Of a DNA stretch of 64,000 nucleotides, positions 12,001 to 21,409 are shown in pieces. This DNA is from Entomortierella parvispora. Lineage: Eukaryota; Mortierellomycota; Mortierellomycetes; Mortierellales; Mortierellaceae. The notes below the pieces were generated by a model. It saw nothing but the letters and a program-made list of their open reading frames with translations, did no database searches and was not told where the DNA came from. Every line of letters starts with the position of its first letter. Within the stretch, counting starts at the first letter, position 1. The stretch is from positions 434,001 through 498,000 of the forward strand of contig OY752146.1 of the NCBI GenBank assembly GCA_963573315.1, written 5' to 3'. Made by a program: the position numbers and the translations under genes.

Positions 12001-12771
12001 GCCATGGATCAAATGACGGTGTTTGTTCACCAACATAAATACAACCCTCAATACGAGATTGTCTGGAAGATGGTGGCAGGATTGCTGGAGGGAGAACCAT
12101 TGAGCGAGTTCTTCGATCTTTTACAAGGAGCGCCGCGCGATTTAATCGGAGGCCGGCACCAGCAAATACTTGCATCCTGCTTGAATGAGGCGCGGACTCG
12201 ATTGGACTCGGCGGTTGTGGCGGAATTGGACAAAGAGCTCGAGAAGTGGCTGCGCTGTGAGATGCAAGCGTGTTAACCTGCTAACTACAACAGAAACATG
12301 CCAGGTAGTCAACTCTCATTCCAAGAGGAGACTTTGCTGGAAACAATGGACGCAATATCATTATGGAAATCGATCTTGTCGGACTCATCCAATCATTTTC
12401 CTATTGCTGCACTCAAAGAGAGTGATCAGAGTGTCGCAACTTTGCCTACATGTACACTGGAAGAGCTGTTGATGTTGCCAGAATCAGCCGTTCAGTCTCT
12501 CATTGCTGCATTGAAGGATGACGACAGGGGTGTCAGGTCTTTCGCTGCATCAAAACTGGGCAGACAAAGCTTGCTACTGGAATCTGCCCTCCAGTCCCTC
12601 ATTGCTGCTCTTAACGATGAAAATAAGGATGTCAGATCTTCAGCCGCATCGGCGTTGGGCAATCAACCTACGTTGCCGGAATCAGCTATCCAGTCTCTTG
12701 TTACAGCACTCAAGGATGAAAATGAGGATGTCAGATATTCAGCAGCATCAGCACTAGGAAGGCAAATCTAG
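9050..12771 (+). CDS. NACHT NTPase with ARM-like N-terminus and C-terminal HEAT repeats (premature stop)
   Basis: Exons 9050-10343, 10421-12256 and 12305-12771 join in frame. Intron 1 (77 nt) has GTATGT and TTCATAG signals. Intron 2 (48 nt, GTGAGA...CCAG with CTAAC) is my inference, because it removes the TAA at 12274 and fuses the HEAT part. The product is about 1198 residues. An all-helical ARM-like N-terminal region (1-430) is followed by a NACHT domain with Walker A GRAGVGKST (about 601) and Walker B VLFILDGLDE (about 681), and a winged-helix region containing HFLHLTFQEYFAA. Three clear HEAT repeats of 39 residues follow (PESAxQSLxxALKDENxDVRxSAASALG). NACHT proteins are signal-transducing STAND ATPases, and in fungi they are linked to self/non-self recognition. 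A TAG at 12769 ends the frame in mid-repeat, yet the same frame stays open and repeat-like to 13149. Confidence 0.75.
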
Positions 12772-13149
12772 TTACCTGAATCGGTCATTCAATCCCTAAT
12801 CGCTGGCCTGAAGGACAAAGGCGAAGGTGTCAGACGCTCTGTTTCAGAGGCCCTTTGGGGTCATTGTTTTTTAGTCTGCATTGCCCTTCCACACCTAACA
12901 AAAGATGAGATTGCTTGTCTCTATGAGCACCATCTCTTTCGTTACAGCTGCAGCCGCGTTTTGTCTTTGCAAGTGCAACACAACAAGCTGAGTCTTTACA
13001 CGGAGCAAGGTGTACTAAACTTGCAAACCAATGGCAACGACCTGGAAGAGGCTATAACATCGGCTTTCGGAGGCGTTCAGCACAAAGCAGGGGTGAGACC
13101 ATATTTTTTTGACAATTACATGTTTCGACGCCATGAAGGCCAAATGTAA
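12772..13149 (+). pseudogene. C-terminal continuation of the NACHT-HEAT protein beyond an in-frame TAG
   Basis: Directly after the TAG the same frame continues with a further HEAT-like unit (LPESVIQSLIAGLKDKGEGV...) and about 95 residues of a distinct C-terminal domain (LPHLTKDEIACLYEHHLF...) to a TAA at 13149, with no other stop. The segment is therefore the original C-terminus, cut off by a single nonsense change or a sequencing error. Confidence 0.6.
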
Positions 13150-13550
13150 TAAAATGCCATTGAAACAAATCAAACAACAGGAAAATGTCGCTGGAAATGT
13201 GTCGAAAATAACGAACAACATCAACAAAGCGGGATAAAAGGGGTCAAGAGAAAAGGTATCCAAGACAAAACGGAGGGAGGATCAAGGTTGATGGTTCAAA
13301 CTCTATTCTACCACTAGCAATTTTTTCAGGTTCATCTCACAAAAAAATGTAGTCTATTAACGCTCATGACTGTGTCTTCGCCACTGTGATGATGAATATA
13401 TATCGGAAAAAAGGCTACTGTACAAAATAATGGGTAAGATAACAAGAATAGTGTTCGACAAGATCAAAGAGGCGTGCGAAAGTGTTTGGAGATGAATCGA
13501 TCAAGAAAAATTTGTTCTTAAGGGGACTATTTCGCTGTTTCCTTGATTTT

Positions 13551-14234
13551 CTACACCGCACCGCCTGTACTGTTGTTCGTGATAACAGCCTGGCTGGCGA
13601 ATCTAACAAACAGAGCAACCGTTTCGCCGCCTGTGAACCTCAGAAAAAGAGCCCCATCGCCAGCCACACGATTGTCGCCATCATGAGGGCCAGGAGGGTT
13701 ACCTTGCATCATGTGAATGTCGTGAATACCTCGCTCGGGTGAAAAATGAAATACAGGGTCGGACTGGTTGTACTTCTCAAAAAATTCGCCAAAGGCGATG
13801 ACTACTGCATCAGAATCCATCTTTGCACGCTCAATGTGGCCATCCAGAAGGATTTTGGGTATGATACCAGCGCCCTCTGGCGTAATTTCCGCCATTCGGT
13901 CGACTGGGAACAATTTGTCCCGTAAATAGTCGATGCCCTCTCCATGTGGCCCTGTTCGCAGTTGGGTGAATCCTTGAGAGCTGGCAAGCCTCTCCAGATT
14001 GAGCTTTTGAGGGAGAGGCGAAACATAGTTGGGATCAAGGTAGGCCATGACCTCACTTTCATTGTGGGAGAGCACATTGACCGCAATGCGGTAGTTCAAA
14101 CCGCTGGCCTGAACCCAGATTTCATAGTGCGGGGATTTGGTTGGGTCAATCCAACCATCTTTCACAGTGCCGACGAGTACCCCATAGATCGATGGAGATG
14201 AATGGGTCTGAGGATTAGAACTGAAATGTGTCAT
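13551..14234 (-). CDS. DUF2278 (YukJ-like) family protein
   Basis: This intact 227-residue ORF has the features I associate with DUF2278/YukJ: an opening SIYGVLVGTVKDG strand, an SPHYEIWVQASGLNYRIAVNVLS core, a PDYVSPL-like stretch, and a late acidic FHFSPERGIHDIHMMQGN loop followed by NxxxxGDGALFLRF. The family is common in bacteria and found in some fungi, and its function is unknown. The absence of introns and the bacterial distribution of the family are compatible with old horizontal transfer, but nothing in the base composition proves it. The start at 14234 precedes a Ser/Pro-rich stretch and the family core begins at about residue 15. No signal peptide or membrane segment is visible. 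Confidence 0.8.
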   Translation of the reverse strand: MTHFSSNPQTHSSPSIYGVLVGTVKDGWIDPTKSPHYEIWVQASGLNYRIAVNVLSHNESEVMAYLDPNYVSPLPQKLNLERLASSQGFTQLRTGPHGEGIDYLRDKLFPVDRMAEITPEGAGIIPKILLDGHIERAKMDSDAVVIAFGEFFEKYNQSDPVFHFSPERGIHDIHMMQGNPPGPHDGDNRVAGDGALFLRFTGGETVALFVRFASQAVITNNSTGGAV

Positions 14235-14363
14235 TTTAGTTTCTTGGAAGAGCGAATACTGTAGAGTGGAGTCAAATTCATGTTGTTCTTATAGAAGATT
14301 GCAAGTAAGACATGGACAACCAGTCAGTGTGCATCACCAATCCCAGTGACGCTTAGCTTTGCT

Positions 14364-14545
14364 GGCGGCCAGTGTTCTCAACGAATTCTGCAAACTGGCG
14401 ACGTCCGATCCACATAGTTTGTAGCGACAATATCTTTGTTGCGCGGCCAATGTTCTCAGCGAATTCTGCAAACTGGCGACGTCCTGATCCACACAGTTTG
14501 TAGCGGCAATAACTTTGCTGGCGGCCAATGTTGGCGACGCATGCA
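14364..14545. repeat. Short tandem array, period about 77-80 bp, 2.3 copies
   Basis: The motif CGGCCA(G/A)TGTTCTCA(A/G)CGAATTCTGCAAACTGG recurs at about 14366 and 14442, with a truncated third start at about 14522. It lies just upstream of the DUF2278 gene. No coding capacity. Confidence 0.8.
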
Positions 14546-15222
14546 GTCATTTAGTCACGTGTTGCCTATCAGCCACACTCAGACCCATGTGTGGTGCAGT
14601 TGGTCTGTACCCCAGACCTTCGGTATTCATGTTTCAGAATGAAAATTTTGGCAAGCATAAAATTGTTCCACTGAAACTGCAGCCAACGATTACCGGAGAT
14701 AAGCAGTAGTAATAACTGGGTGGATCTCTTGGCTGGCACTATGATAGCAATAACGCGACAAAAAAATGATCAAGGTTACGCAAAGAGAACTTCAAAGGTA
14801 CGGCGATATTTTTTATTCCCTCTTTACAGTACATCTGCCATCTGCTGTCGTTTTGTTCCAATGCTTGTATGTCGCGTACATGTTGTATTGTAGTATTCAC
14901 CGAGTCGCCAGGCTCGCCAAGTGTTCACTGAGGTTCGAAGAGTGTCTGCTGAGTATCTGCTGCATGTTCGCCACGCTCACGCCATCGTCGTTACAGCCAC
15001 TCCTGCGCCCTTCACCAACCCCTTCCTTTGGCATCATCATCCAAATACCTTCCACGCATCTAGCGAGGAAGGGTCATTGATTCATCAACAGGAGTTCATT
15101 TGGCACGCAAGCTCCGGGGACGCAACTGTACTTTAGTGGAGGTCGAATGGAGTCGTAAGTTGTAATGGGCCTCTTCCTCCTTGAGTAATGATTCGATTGA
15201 GTTTCCAAATCGAATAGAAACA
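14546..15222. other. Intergenic, no gene recognised
   Basis: Short unrelated ORFs only. No splice-consistent coding chain or repeat was seen. Confidence 0.35.
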
Positions 15223-15927
15223 TCAATATTCCTTTCCATCACAGTCTACAACGATAAAAACAAACATCTGTGATTAGTGGCGTCAAATCAAAGAGCAAAT
15301 AGAGCACTGCGATGAGAACATACCTTTATGATCAAACAGAACTTCAAATGGACAAGGAGATTTGCGAGGTATGTATCCTTAGAAAAATGATATTTTCCTC
15401 TGAAAATCTTTGACACGTTGAACTCGTTAACATCCTTGATGGTGACAGTGTACATGGTCACTTCATGCCCTATAAATTAGGAGAACGAACAAGATAATAC
15501 GAACATACACGCCTCCAAGATCAACAAGCAGAATGCAAACCAAGATTTACCGAAGACAACGACAACTAGGACCTTATACTCCTTCGCAACCTCAAATGAT
15601 CCCGTGGAGTTGTAAAAACGATCAAGGAGCGCATCCGCGGCATTCCTCCAAGACTTTTCTTTGTCTTCACTGTGCTTTGAATGATCGGTACACCCTCTTT
15701 GCAAAAAATCGAATTTCATTCGGCACACGTAGGGTTCGTGAGATGCTCTTGAGGTCCTGCAGGAATTGGTCCTGGTAAAGTCCTGTGCAGATGAGGAAAT
15801 GCCTTAGACTCCATTCCGATGCCCTGGTAACCTTTAAATAGGTAGTGACGACAAGATCTCTTGGAAGGAATTTGACAGTTCCATCATACTTGACAGGACA
15901 AGCTTTGCTATAGTGAGGATAGTTATA
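15223..15927 (-). pseudogene. Leftward multi-exon gene of unknown family with a frameshift
   Basis: An acceptor (CAACTAG after a CACTAAC branch site) at 15928 opens an exon reading YNYPHYSKACPVKYDG... and FLICTGLYQDQFLQDLKSIS... The frame breaks near 15690, and the coding character resumes one frame over (EDKEKSWRNAADALLDRFYN...) to a GTAAAT donor at about 15552. A second exon (about 15471-15325, GHEVTMYTVTIKDVNEF...) splices in phase 1 and ends at a GTATGT donor. A third short exon closes at a TGA at 15223. The protein looks genuine in composition but matches nothing I recognise. The frameshift suggests a pseudogene or an assembly indel. A first exon carrying the start codon has not been located. 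Confidence 0.35.
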
Positions 15928-16252
15928 CTAGTTGAACACAGCAGCAAGTTAGTGATTAAGAAAAGGACGTTGCATTTGTCAACATTGACATTTCAAATGT
16001 GTCGTTCATTTTGAATGCACCTGCAAAATCACCCGGTGCATTCTACTTTACCTTGGGTCACCTGCCAGCAGCCCAGTGTACCCTGAGGGACATCTCTTCC
16101 TGCCAGCAGCCCAGAAGAGTACAAGGATAGGAAATAATGCAGAACAGCTTATTCAATCTCTCTTCCTGCCAAACAGCCCAGAATAGAGATTATAAGCTGA
16201 AGAGCGATTCCATGACACCCTCATTGAGTCCACCCAACAAGCAACAGCAACA

Positions 16253-16350
16253 ATGAAGATTGATATACACAATCGCTCAGGCTGTACATTCACTCTCAGA
16301 GATTCAATTGTACCGAAGAAAGCAGTGGCAGAAATTGTACGTTTACCATG
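16253..16350 (+). CDS. Possible first exon of a small gene (33 codons), rest not found
   Basis: An ATG in a good context (CAACAATGAAG) opens a short peptide (MKIDIHNRSGCTFTLRDS...) that ends at a consensus donor CCATG|GTAAGG. The 16050-16230 stretch upstream holds three copies of a CCTGCCA(G/A)CAGCCCAG motif. I could not identify a second exon, so this may be a gene fragment. Confidence 0.25.
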
Positions 16351-17179
16351 GTAAGGGACCCAATGGACGAAGGAGATAGGAGGACTACAGGAACAAAAGG
16401 AACGAAAAAACGACCGATGAGGGAAAATACGAGTGGCATACGTTCACATGTACGTGAAATTATCACGTGATGACAGATCCATGATGGGCTCGTGCACAAA
16501 ACACTGCCTCTTCAAGTGTGAAGTGAGCAGACTATTTATTGGTTCAAACTTGGCCCTATCTCGGTCGGATGCCCGTAAGGTTAAAACCAATGGGGGATCA
16601 ATTGACGCCTCAGTGGCATCAGCCGCATCGCCTTCTCCTCAAGGAAAACTGTCTGCGATGTACCTCACTTAGTAAGGACAAAGTTCAAACTCCTCTCGCT
16701 GTCCCTGTCCCTATCGCGGTCCGTGCTCGCAGCTCCTCTCCAGTCTTAGATTTATCTCCACCAGCCATGACTCTGTCAGGCGACCTTCAAGTTGATCTCA
16801 GAGGAGGAAAGCACTTTGCACCACGATTTCCAGCTACCAACTTTTCTTGACTCGTTTGTGAGAGGCAGACACTCTGAGGAAGTGGTGAAAGGGGCTACGA
16901 CAAATTACCAACTCAACCTGCTCATGGCTCAGAACAACCTCCAGCGACTCTGATCTTCCTATTCCCCTCTCCTGACACCTTCATCGCTTGTTTTCACCTT
17001 TGTCACCTCCATAGCTCTATAGCCTACCTTTGCAACATCACCGGTTTGAATTGTATGTATAATAATGTAAGTAAATTTTAATCAGCTTCGAAAAATAATA
17101 CATTTTTGTTCACTGGGCTGAGTGAAAGTCAAGGTACCAAGACCTTCTCACGACTCAACTCAAGCTCGAGTCATGTATC
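16351..17179. other. Intergenic with weak coding-like fragments
   Basis: Around 16672-16850 a Pro/Ser-rich stretch opens with KDKVQTPLAVPVPIAV. It resembles the DKVQAPIAPCTQL stretch that follows the Crinkler N-domain at 5130, so it may be debris of a related gene. Nothing else is supported. Confidence 0.3.
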
Positions 17180-17189
17180 AGCTTTGTCG

Positions 17190-17225
17190 TTAGGAGTAGT
17201 GGTAGTGGTAGTGGTAGTGGTAGAT
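17190..17225. repeat. Microsatellite (GTAGTG)n
   Basis: About four GTAGTG units in a row, lying in the 3' part of the SANT-like pseudogene. Confidence 0.8.
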
Positions 17226-17672
17226 AGTCCAGCCAGTGCCTTTTCCTTTCCAACTGCAACCGCAATTTGTCAGTCTCCAGTTTGTACTTTTCATTTTCAA
17301 GACGCAATTGCAGAAGTTCCGAGTGACCTTTAGCTTTTTCTCCAGTTGTAGTCCCTGTAGTTCCAAGAGCCTGTCCCGTTTTTTGCGGATGTCTTGCATT
17401 GATTTTTGGAACTCATCCATGGATTTCTTGGTTTATTCTGCAAATTCGATCTTGCGGCGCTTGAAGTTGAGATATTCTTCTGCTTGTTCCCTTAGATCTT
17501 GCAACGTGAGCGTTTCTACGGCCCGAATCACTGGGGCTTCGCTTGTTTTTAGAGGATGACAAGCTGGGTTCAGTGTTGCAGATGGTTGATTCTTGTGTAT
17601 CCTCCAGTTCATGGTCAGATTCATCACTGTTGGCTTCCCCCTCCTTCTCGTGCTCCTCTCCTCCCTCCTCTC

Positions 17673-17795
17673 CCCCTGAGCCATGATTGGCATTTGATCG
17701 GTCCTGGATGATAGTTCCTGTGGTTTGGTCCTCCTCTTCCCCTGAGCCATGATTGGTATTCGATCGGTCCTGGATGATCGTTCTCGTGGATTGGA
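17673..17795. repeat. 66-bp direct duplication inside the SANT-like pseudogene
   Basis: The block starting CCCCTGAGCCATGATTGG occurs at 17673 and again at 17739 with a few substitutions. In the acidic reading frame it duplicates a TIIQDRSNxNHGSG segment. Confidence 0.8.
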
Positions 17796-18874
17796 TTGGC
17801 TTTGCGAATTGGGTGAGATGGCAACTAACCACAGATGGTAAGTAATGAAAAAGAAGTGACATATTCGCTTCACTCTATCCACGAACTCGGTCCTGGGCAA
17901 GTTTTCATTCCTTATCTCATTGAATTCCTTCAGGGCCAACTTCCAGCTCTCCTTCATAGTCCTGAGCTTGTTCTTGATTTGGAATTCGTCAAGCGAGACA
18001 GGCTTCTCATCCGTCGAAAACTTTTCGTTAAAACGTTTTTCATGTTCTTGCGGATACCCACCTTTCTCGTATTGTGTGAGTTTTTGTCGCCAAGACCGTT
18101 GAAGAGCCTCCAAGTTTCCGGCTCTGCAAAGATCTCTGCAAGGAATTTTTCGTGTTCTTGATTGTACGAGAAGTTTTTCTTCTTGGATGGACCCAAAGTT
18201 GTGGATATGGGTGTTGTGGATGCAGGCGCCTTTGCTCTGCGGCCGACGGCAGCAGTGTTCTCCAAGGGTTTGATTGCTGACAGGGGTGAATCAGGTATCG
18301 TAGAGGTCATTGGCGAGTGGCTGGAGGATGACAGTGTTGAAGCCTGTTTTGGTATATTCTGCTTCTGCATCGGAGAGGGACCAAAGGTAAGAACGACAAG
18401 ATGTATGGAGAAAGAAGAGAAAGACCAACAAACACCGCCCGTCTTACTTGGTGCGATGCCAAAGCCTTTGAACGTACATGAGGTTCTTTAGAAGACTGCA
18501 GATGGCGGTTACTGACCAAAAGGCGTCTATGCTGATGTTGTTGAGCTTGGTATTGTTGTTGCTGCTGGACTTGTTGCTGGGACCGTTGGTGAGATGGAGG
18601 CCGTTGTTGTTGCTGTGTTTGATTGGGCACTGCACGTGCCAATGCTCCATTAGCATGTCCTTTGGGGTAGTAGATGGCGGTTGTCTCATTCTTAGTAATG
18701 ATTCATTATTGTTGGAGTGCGCACCGTTTAATGCAGGGTGACCTGGGGAGGAGAAAATTGTAGCGATGGAGGTGGCGAGGTTTTCGTTTGTCATGTTGTG
18801 TGCGCGTGCGTGGGATGTGGATGCGCGAGGAGACAATCGAGTCGTGTCTCGCGACATACACATTATTCTTCCCC

Positions 18875-19287
18875 AATGATCGCACGTGACTCCAAAAAAA
18901 GGACTGTGCTCCATCTTTCTTTTTCACGCGGCCAGAACACTCTCCCCAGAAAAATTAGACTGATCCTGATCCCTGAGACTGATACCACCACCCTTTCCTT
19001 CAACCAGATCGATAGCCTCCACCGCCAGCTCCAAAGCTGCCCCGGAAAAGTTGTTTACAACAGCAAGAAAGCTACAGCCCTCTTACCGTACTTGGCTCAG
19101 AAACAGTACCCTGCAATCACCCAGCGCAACTTCTACAACACGATCCTTCCTGCAGGACACAATCTCTTCGATTGCGCCGACTTCCATCATACCGACGGGA
19201 TGGAATACAAGCCTTCAACTGTCTTGGAGCACCAGCCAGGCGGTCATCCTTTCCGAGTCGGACCGCAAGTACGAAGCTCAGCCGGTC
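18875..19287 (+). pseudogene. DIRS-B-type 5' end and gag relic (old copy)
   Basis: The stretch 18880-18965 matches the left terminal region of the complete DIRS-B element at 31.5 kb (CACGTGACTCCAAA, CCATCTTTCTTTTTCACG, AGACTGATCCTGATCC) with small deletions. It then encodes a gag fragment clearly related to DIRS-B gag: PGKVVYNSKKATALLPYLAQ and YPAITQRNFYNTILPAGH against PGQVVYKTERATTLLRYPEL and YPAITQTEFYNTVLPPGH. The outermost left end is missing. The relic is cut at 19287, where the left inverted arm begins. Confidence 0.75.
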
Positions 19288-20255
19288 AAATTACTATTCT
19301 GTGGGATGGTTACGGCAAACCTCGGCTGATCATTGGAGTAAGAGGACACAACTATTTAGTTACCTCTGGAAACTACGACGGCTTAGCAACCATCGGCCCA
19401 ACGAGATGCGGCCAATTTCCTGTCGGTGAGTGTACAGCCCTATCAATCAAAAAAAAGCGACAAAACGCAAATGAATTTGATGATGATATTCTCGGACTTG
19501 CACAAGTTCGATCACACTTCGGGCACAGAGCCACGTTCACAACTCGGCGAACTGGACTTGTTGGATTTTCTGCTTTGGCTCAAATGCCTCTCACCATCTT
19601 TACCCTTTGTCTCTGGAATAAGGAGAACTCAATGCCGGCGTCTATTTTTTATCGTCTGTGGTGCAGGTCCAAAGAGCCTGGACCCGGACCAATTCTCCGC
19701 TTGGATGACTTAAATCCGCGCCACGAAATGGACTCAATGGCGGGGCGGTTCCTTCAGTCATTGCGATTACTGTTTTCCGCGGATGGAACTCTCAACATCT
19801 CCACCAATTCTGAGGCTGAACAAATCCTGTCGCAACTTGCAAAATATTTCTCAGCTCAAATATCAGACAAAAACAAAATTGTTCAGAGTAACATTGTCTC
19901 CACTGACTAATTTAATAAAAGAAGCACGCCTTGCCAGTGGTGTTGTTTGTGTGCTCGGGGACAGTGCACCGTATGACCCAACAGCCAAAATGCTCTTCAT
20001 GAATTAGGACAAAGATGTCGATAAGGACAAGGTTACGACACCTGCCTCCACTTCAGGCACACATCCGTCCTGACCTCATATTTGTCTCGTGCTTTTTTCA
20101 TCCCTTAGCAAGGATCCTAGTTTCGAACCCATGATGTTTCCATCCTCCATTCTTGAGTCCTCCGGTGTCCCCATCCTTGAGTCCTCCGGTGTCTTCCATT
20201 CTTAAGTCCTCTGGTGCCTCCATTCTCCGTCAGACGACCAGGGACCGACTCTGTG
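19288..20255 (+). repeat. Left arm of a 968-bp inverted repeat flanking the DIRS-A core
   Basis: This segment is the reverse complement of 24255-25223. I noted two differences: an A8/A9 run near 19450 and one substitution at about 19960. It contains the C-terminal part of an unidentified ORF ending at the TAA at 19910, and near its inner end a short repeat (TTGAGTCCTCCGGTGT and variants, 20147-20226). The arm may be the terminal repeat of DIRS-A or a duplicated flank. Confidence 0.9.
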
Positions 20256-20383
20256 TGGGACCTTCTTTTTATTTATATCGAGTAAAAAATGAGAGAAAAT
20301 AAAATGGAGGGCCTGCTGCTGGCTTGATCCCTATCTTCTTTTTACTCGCCCAGGAACTCATCCGGCATTACCTTTGAAGTTCC

Positions 20384-21409
20384 ATGGACTCGCACGATGA
20401 CAATCCACTCTCCAACCAACAACTCACCGAGCTATGCAAGCGTTTGCAAGAGCAACTTACCAAACTCTCGACCGCCCAGAGCCCCTTTGAGTTTGCTCAA
20501 GCAGAACCTGGTCTGCAGAAACTCGTCTTCGAACCCGAGCACGAAGAACTGTACCCTAACGGCGTCACTTCCGCAAAGCAGTTCTTTGGACGAAAAGACA
20601 ACGACCCCCTCAAGGTCGCCGCCGCCTCAGACGAGATTTTCCAACAAATCAAGCGCATGCCCCAAAACCCACATCAGGGTTACACAGCGCCAACAGTTTT
20701 CGACAAGTTTCCAGACAACCGAAAACGCGAAAAAGGGATCGACGCACAGTTATCAGCCCTCCAAGCTCACGTCGCTCATCTCGCGCGTCCCATCGACCTC
20801 GTCGCCTTCCAGACGATGGGAAACTTTCTGGACTGGGAACCAAAAGATAGGGAAGGGACTCCTAACCCTTACCTCCAGCGTTTCGAAAGCGTCGCAGAAC
20901 TTGCCCAGGAAGTCCACGACACTTACGCCAAACAACACGCAGACACCATTAGCGCCCTCAACGACTACAGAGGCTACCTCACCGACCTCTCTCACAGGAT
21001 TAGCGATATCCGAACCAACGTCGGCCTCCTCGCCATCAACCTCAACGCCAAGCCCAAGCCGTCAGAAGTTGCTCCTCTCGTCTCTCTGGAAGAAGTCAAG
21101 ACGATCAAACAACAACAGAAGGAACATCAAACACTGCTCACAAACATCACAAGCAGCAACCGCGGTAGAGGTCGAAGCCGTGGAGGATTCAAACGTTTTG
21201 CGAACTACAACAACACCAATGGAGATAACTCCAACGGAGGCAACAACGACTTCAGCAACAACAGCAACGGGTACAACGGTCGCGGTTCTTTTTCCGGGAG
21301 GGGCCGGGGAAAATGGAACCCCGCCAAAGGCAAAGGAAACAGCCAACAGCAGAACCAGCAACAGCGGTCAAACCAGCAGTCACAGCAGCAGTCGACGACC
21401 AACCAGTAG
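20384..21409 (+). CDS. DIRS-A gag-like protein
   Basis: The 341-residue protein has a helical N-terminal half and a C-terminal RGG/Asn/Gln-rich tail (SNRGRGRSRGGFKRF, later GRGSFSGRGRGKW, then Q-rich). It lacks CCHC knuckles, and the arginine-glycine tail may bind RNA. Its position, first in the element and just before RT, marks it as the gag ORF. It ends at a TAG inside the start of the RT frame, which is +1 relative to gag, so RT could be expressed by frameshifting or reinitiation. Confidence 0.75.
   Translation: MDSHDDNPLSNQQLTELCKRLQEQLTKLSTAQSPFEFAQAEPGLQKLVFEPEHEELYPNGVTSAKQFFGRKDNDPLKVAAASDEIFQQIKRMPQNPHQGYTAPTVFDKFPDNRKREKGIDAQLSALQAHVAHLARPIDLVAFQTMGNFLDWEPKDREGTPNPYLQRFESVAELAQEVHDTYAKQHADTISALNDYRGYLTDLSHRISDIRTNVGLLAINLNAKPKPSEVAPLVSLEEVKTIKQQQKEHQTLLTNITSSNRGRGRSRGGFKRFANYNNTNGDNSNGGNNDFSNNSNGYNGRGSFSGRGRGKWNPAKGKGNSQQQNQQQRSNQQSQQQSTTNQ

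Larger units (their letters stand above)
17180..18830 (-). pseudogene. Broken gene with Myb/SANT-like repeats, acidic linker and coiled coil
   Basis: Reading leftward, a Ser/Asn-rich start (MTNENLATSIATIFSSPGH, ATG near 18797) and a Gln-rich region lead to two related helical segments: EHEKFLAEIFAEPETWRLFNG, then EHEKRFNEKF...LRTMKESWKLALKEFNEI. Their style fits Myb/SANT-like DNA-binding modules. The two lie in different frames, with a one-base slip near 18062. An acidic linker containing a duplicated 66-bp unit follows, then NFKRRKIEFAE, an in-frame TAA (17433), and a coiled coil (ELLQLRLENEKYKLETDKLRL) in yet another frame. Several breaks make it a pseudogene or a gene with many assembly indels. 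Its 5' side abuts DIRS debris. Confidence 0.45.

Noticed and set aside
17624..17862. Several alternative frames of the acidic region as separate genes
   Set aside because: They overlap the same 66-bp duplication and belong to one broken gene.
18738..19910. 390-aa ORF at the left inverted arm as one gene
   Set aside because: It is a chance fusion of three things: the SANT-gene upstream region, the old DIRS-B gag relic and the arm ORF.
20397..21389. Extension of the RT ORF of DIRS-A over gag
   Set aside because: The composition in this frame is Ser/Thr/Pro-rich shadow coding of the gag ORF. RT homology begins only near 21500.
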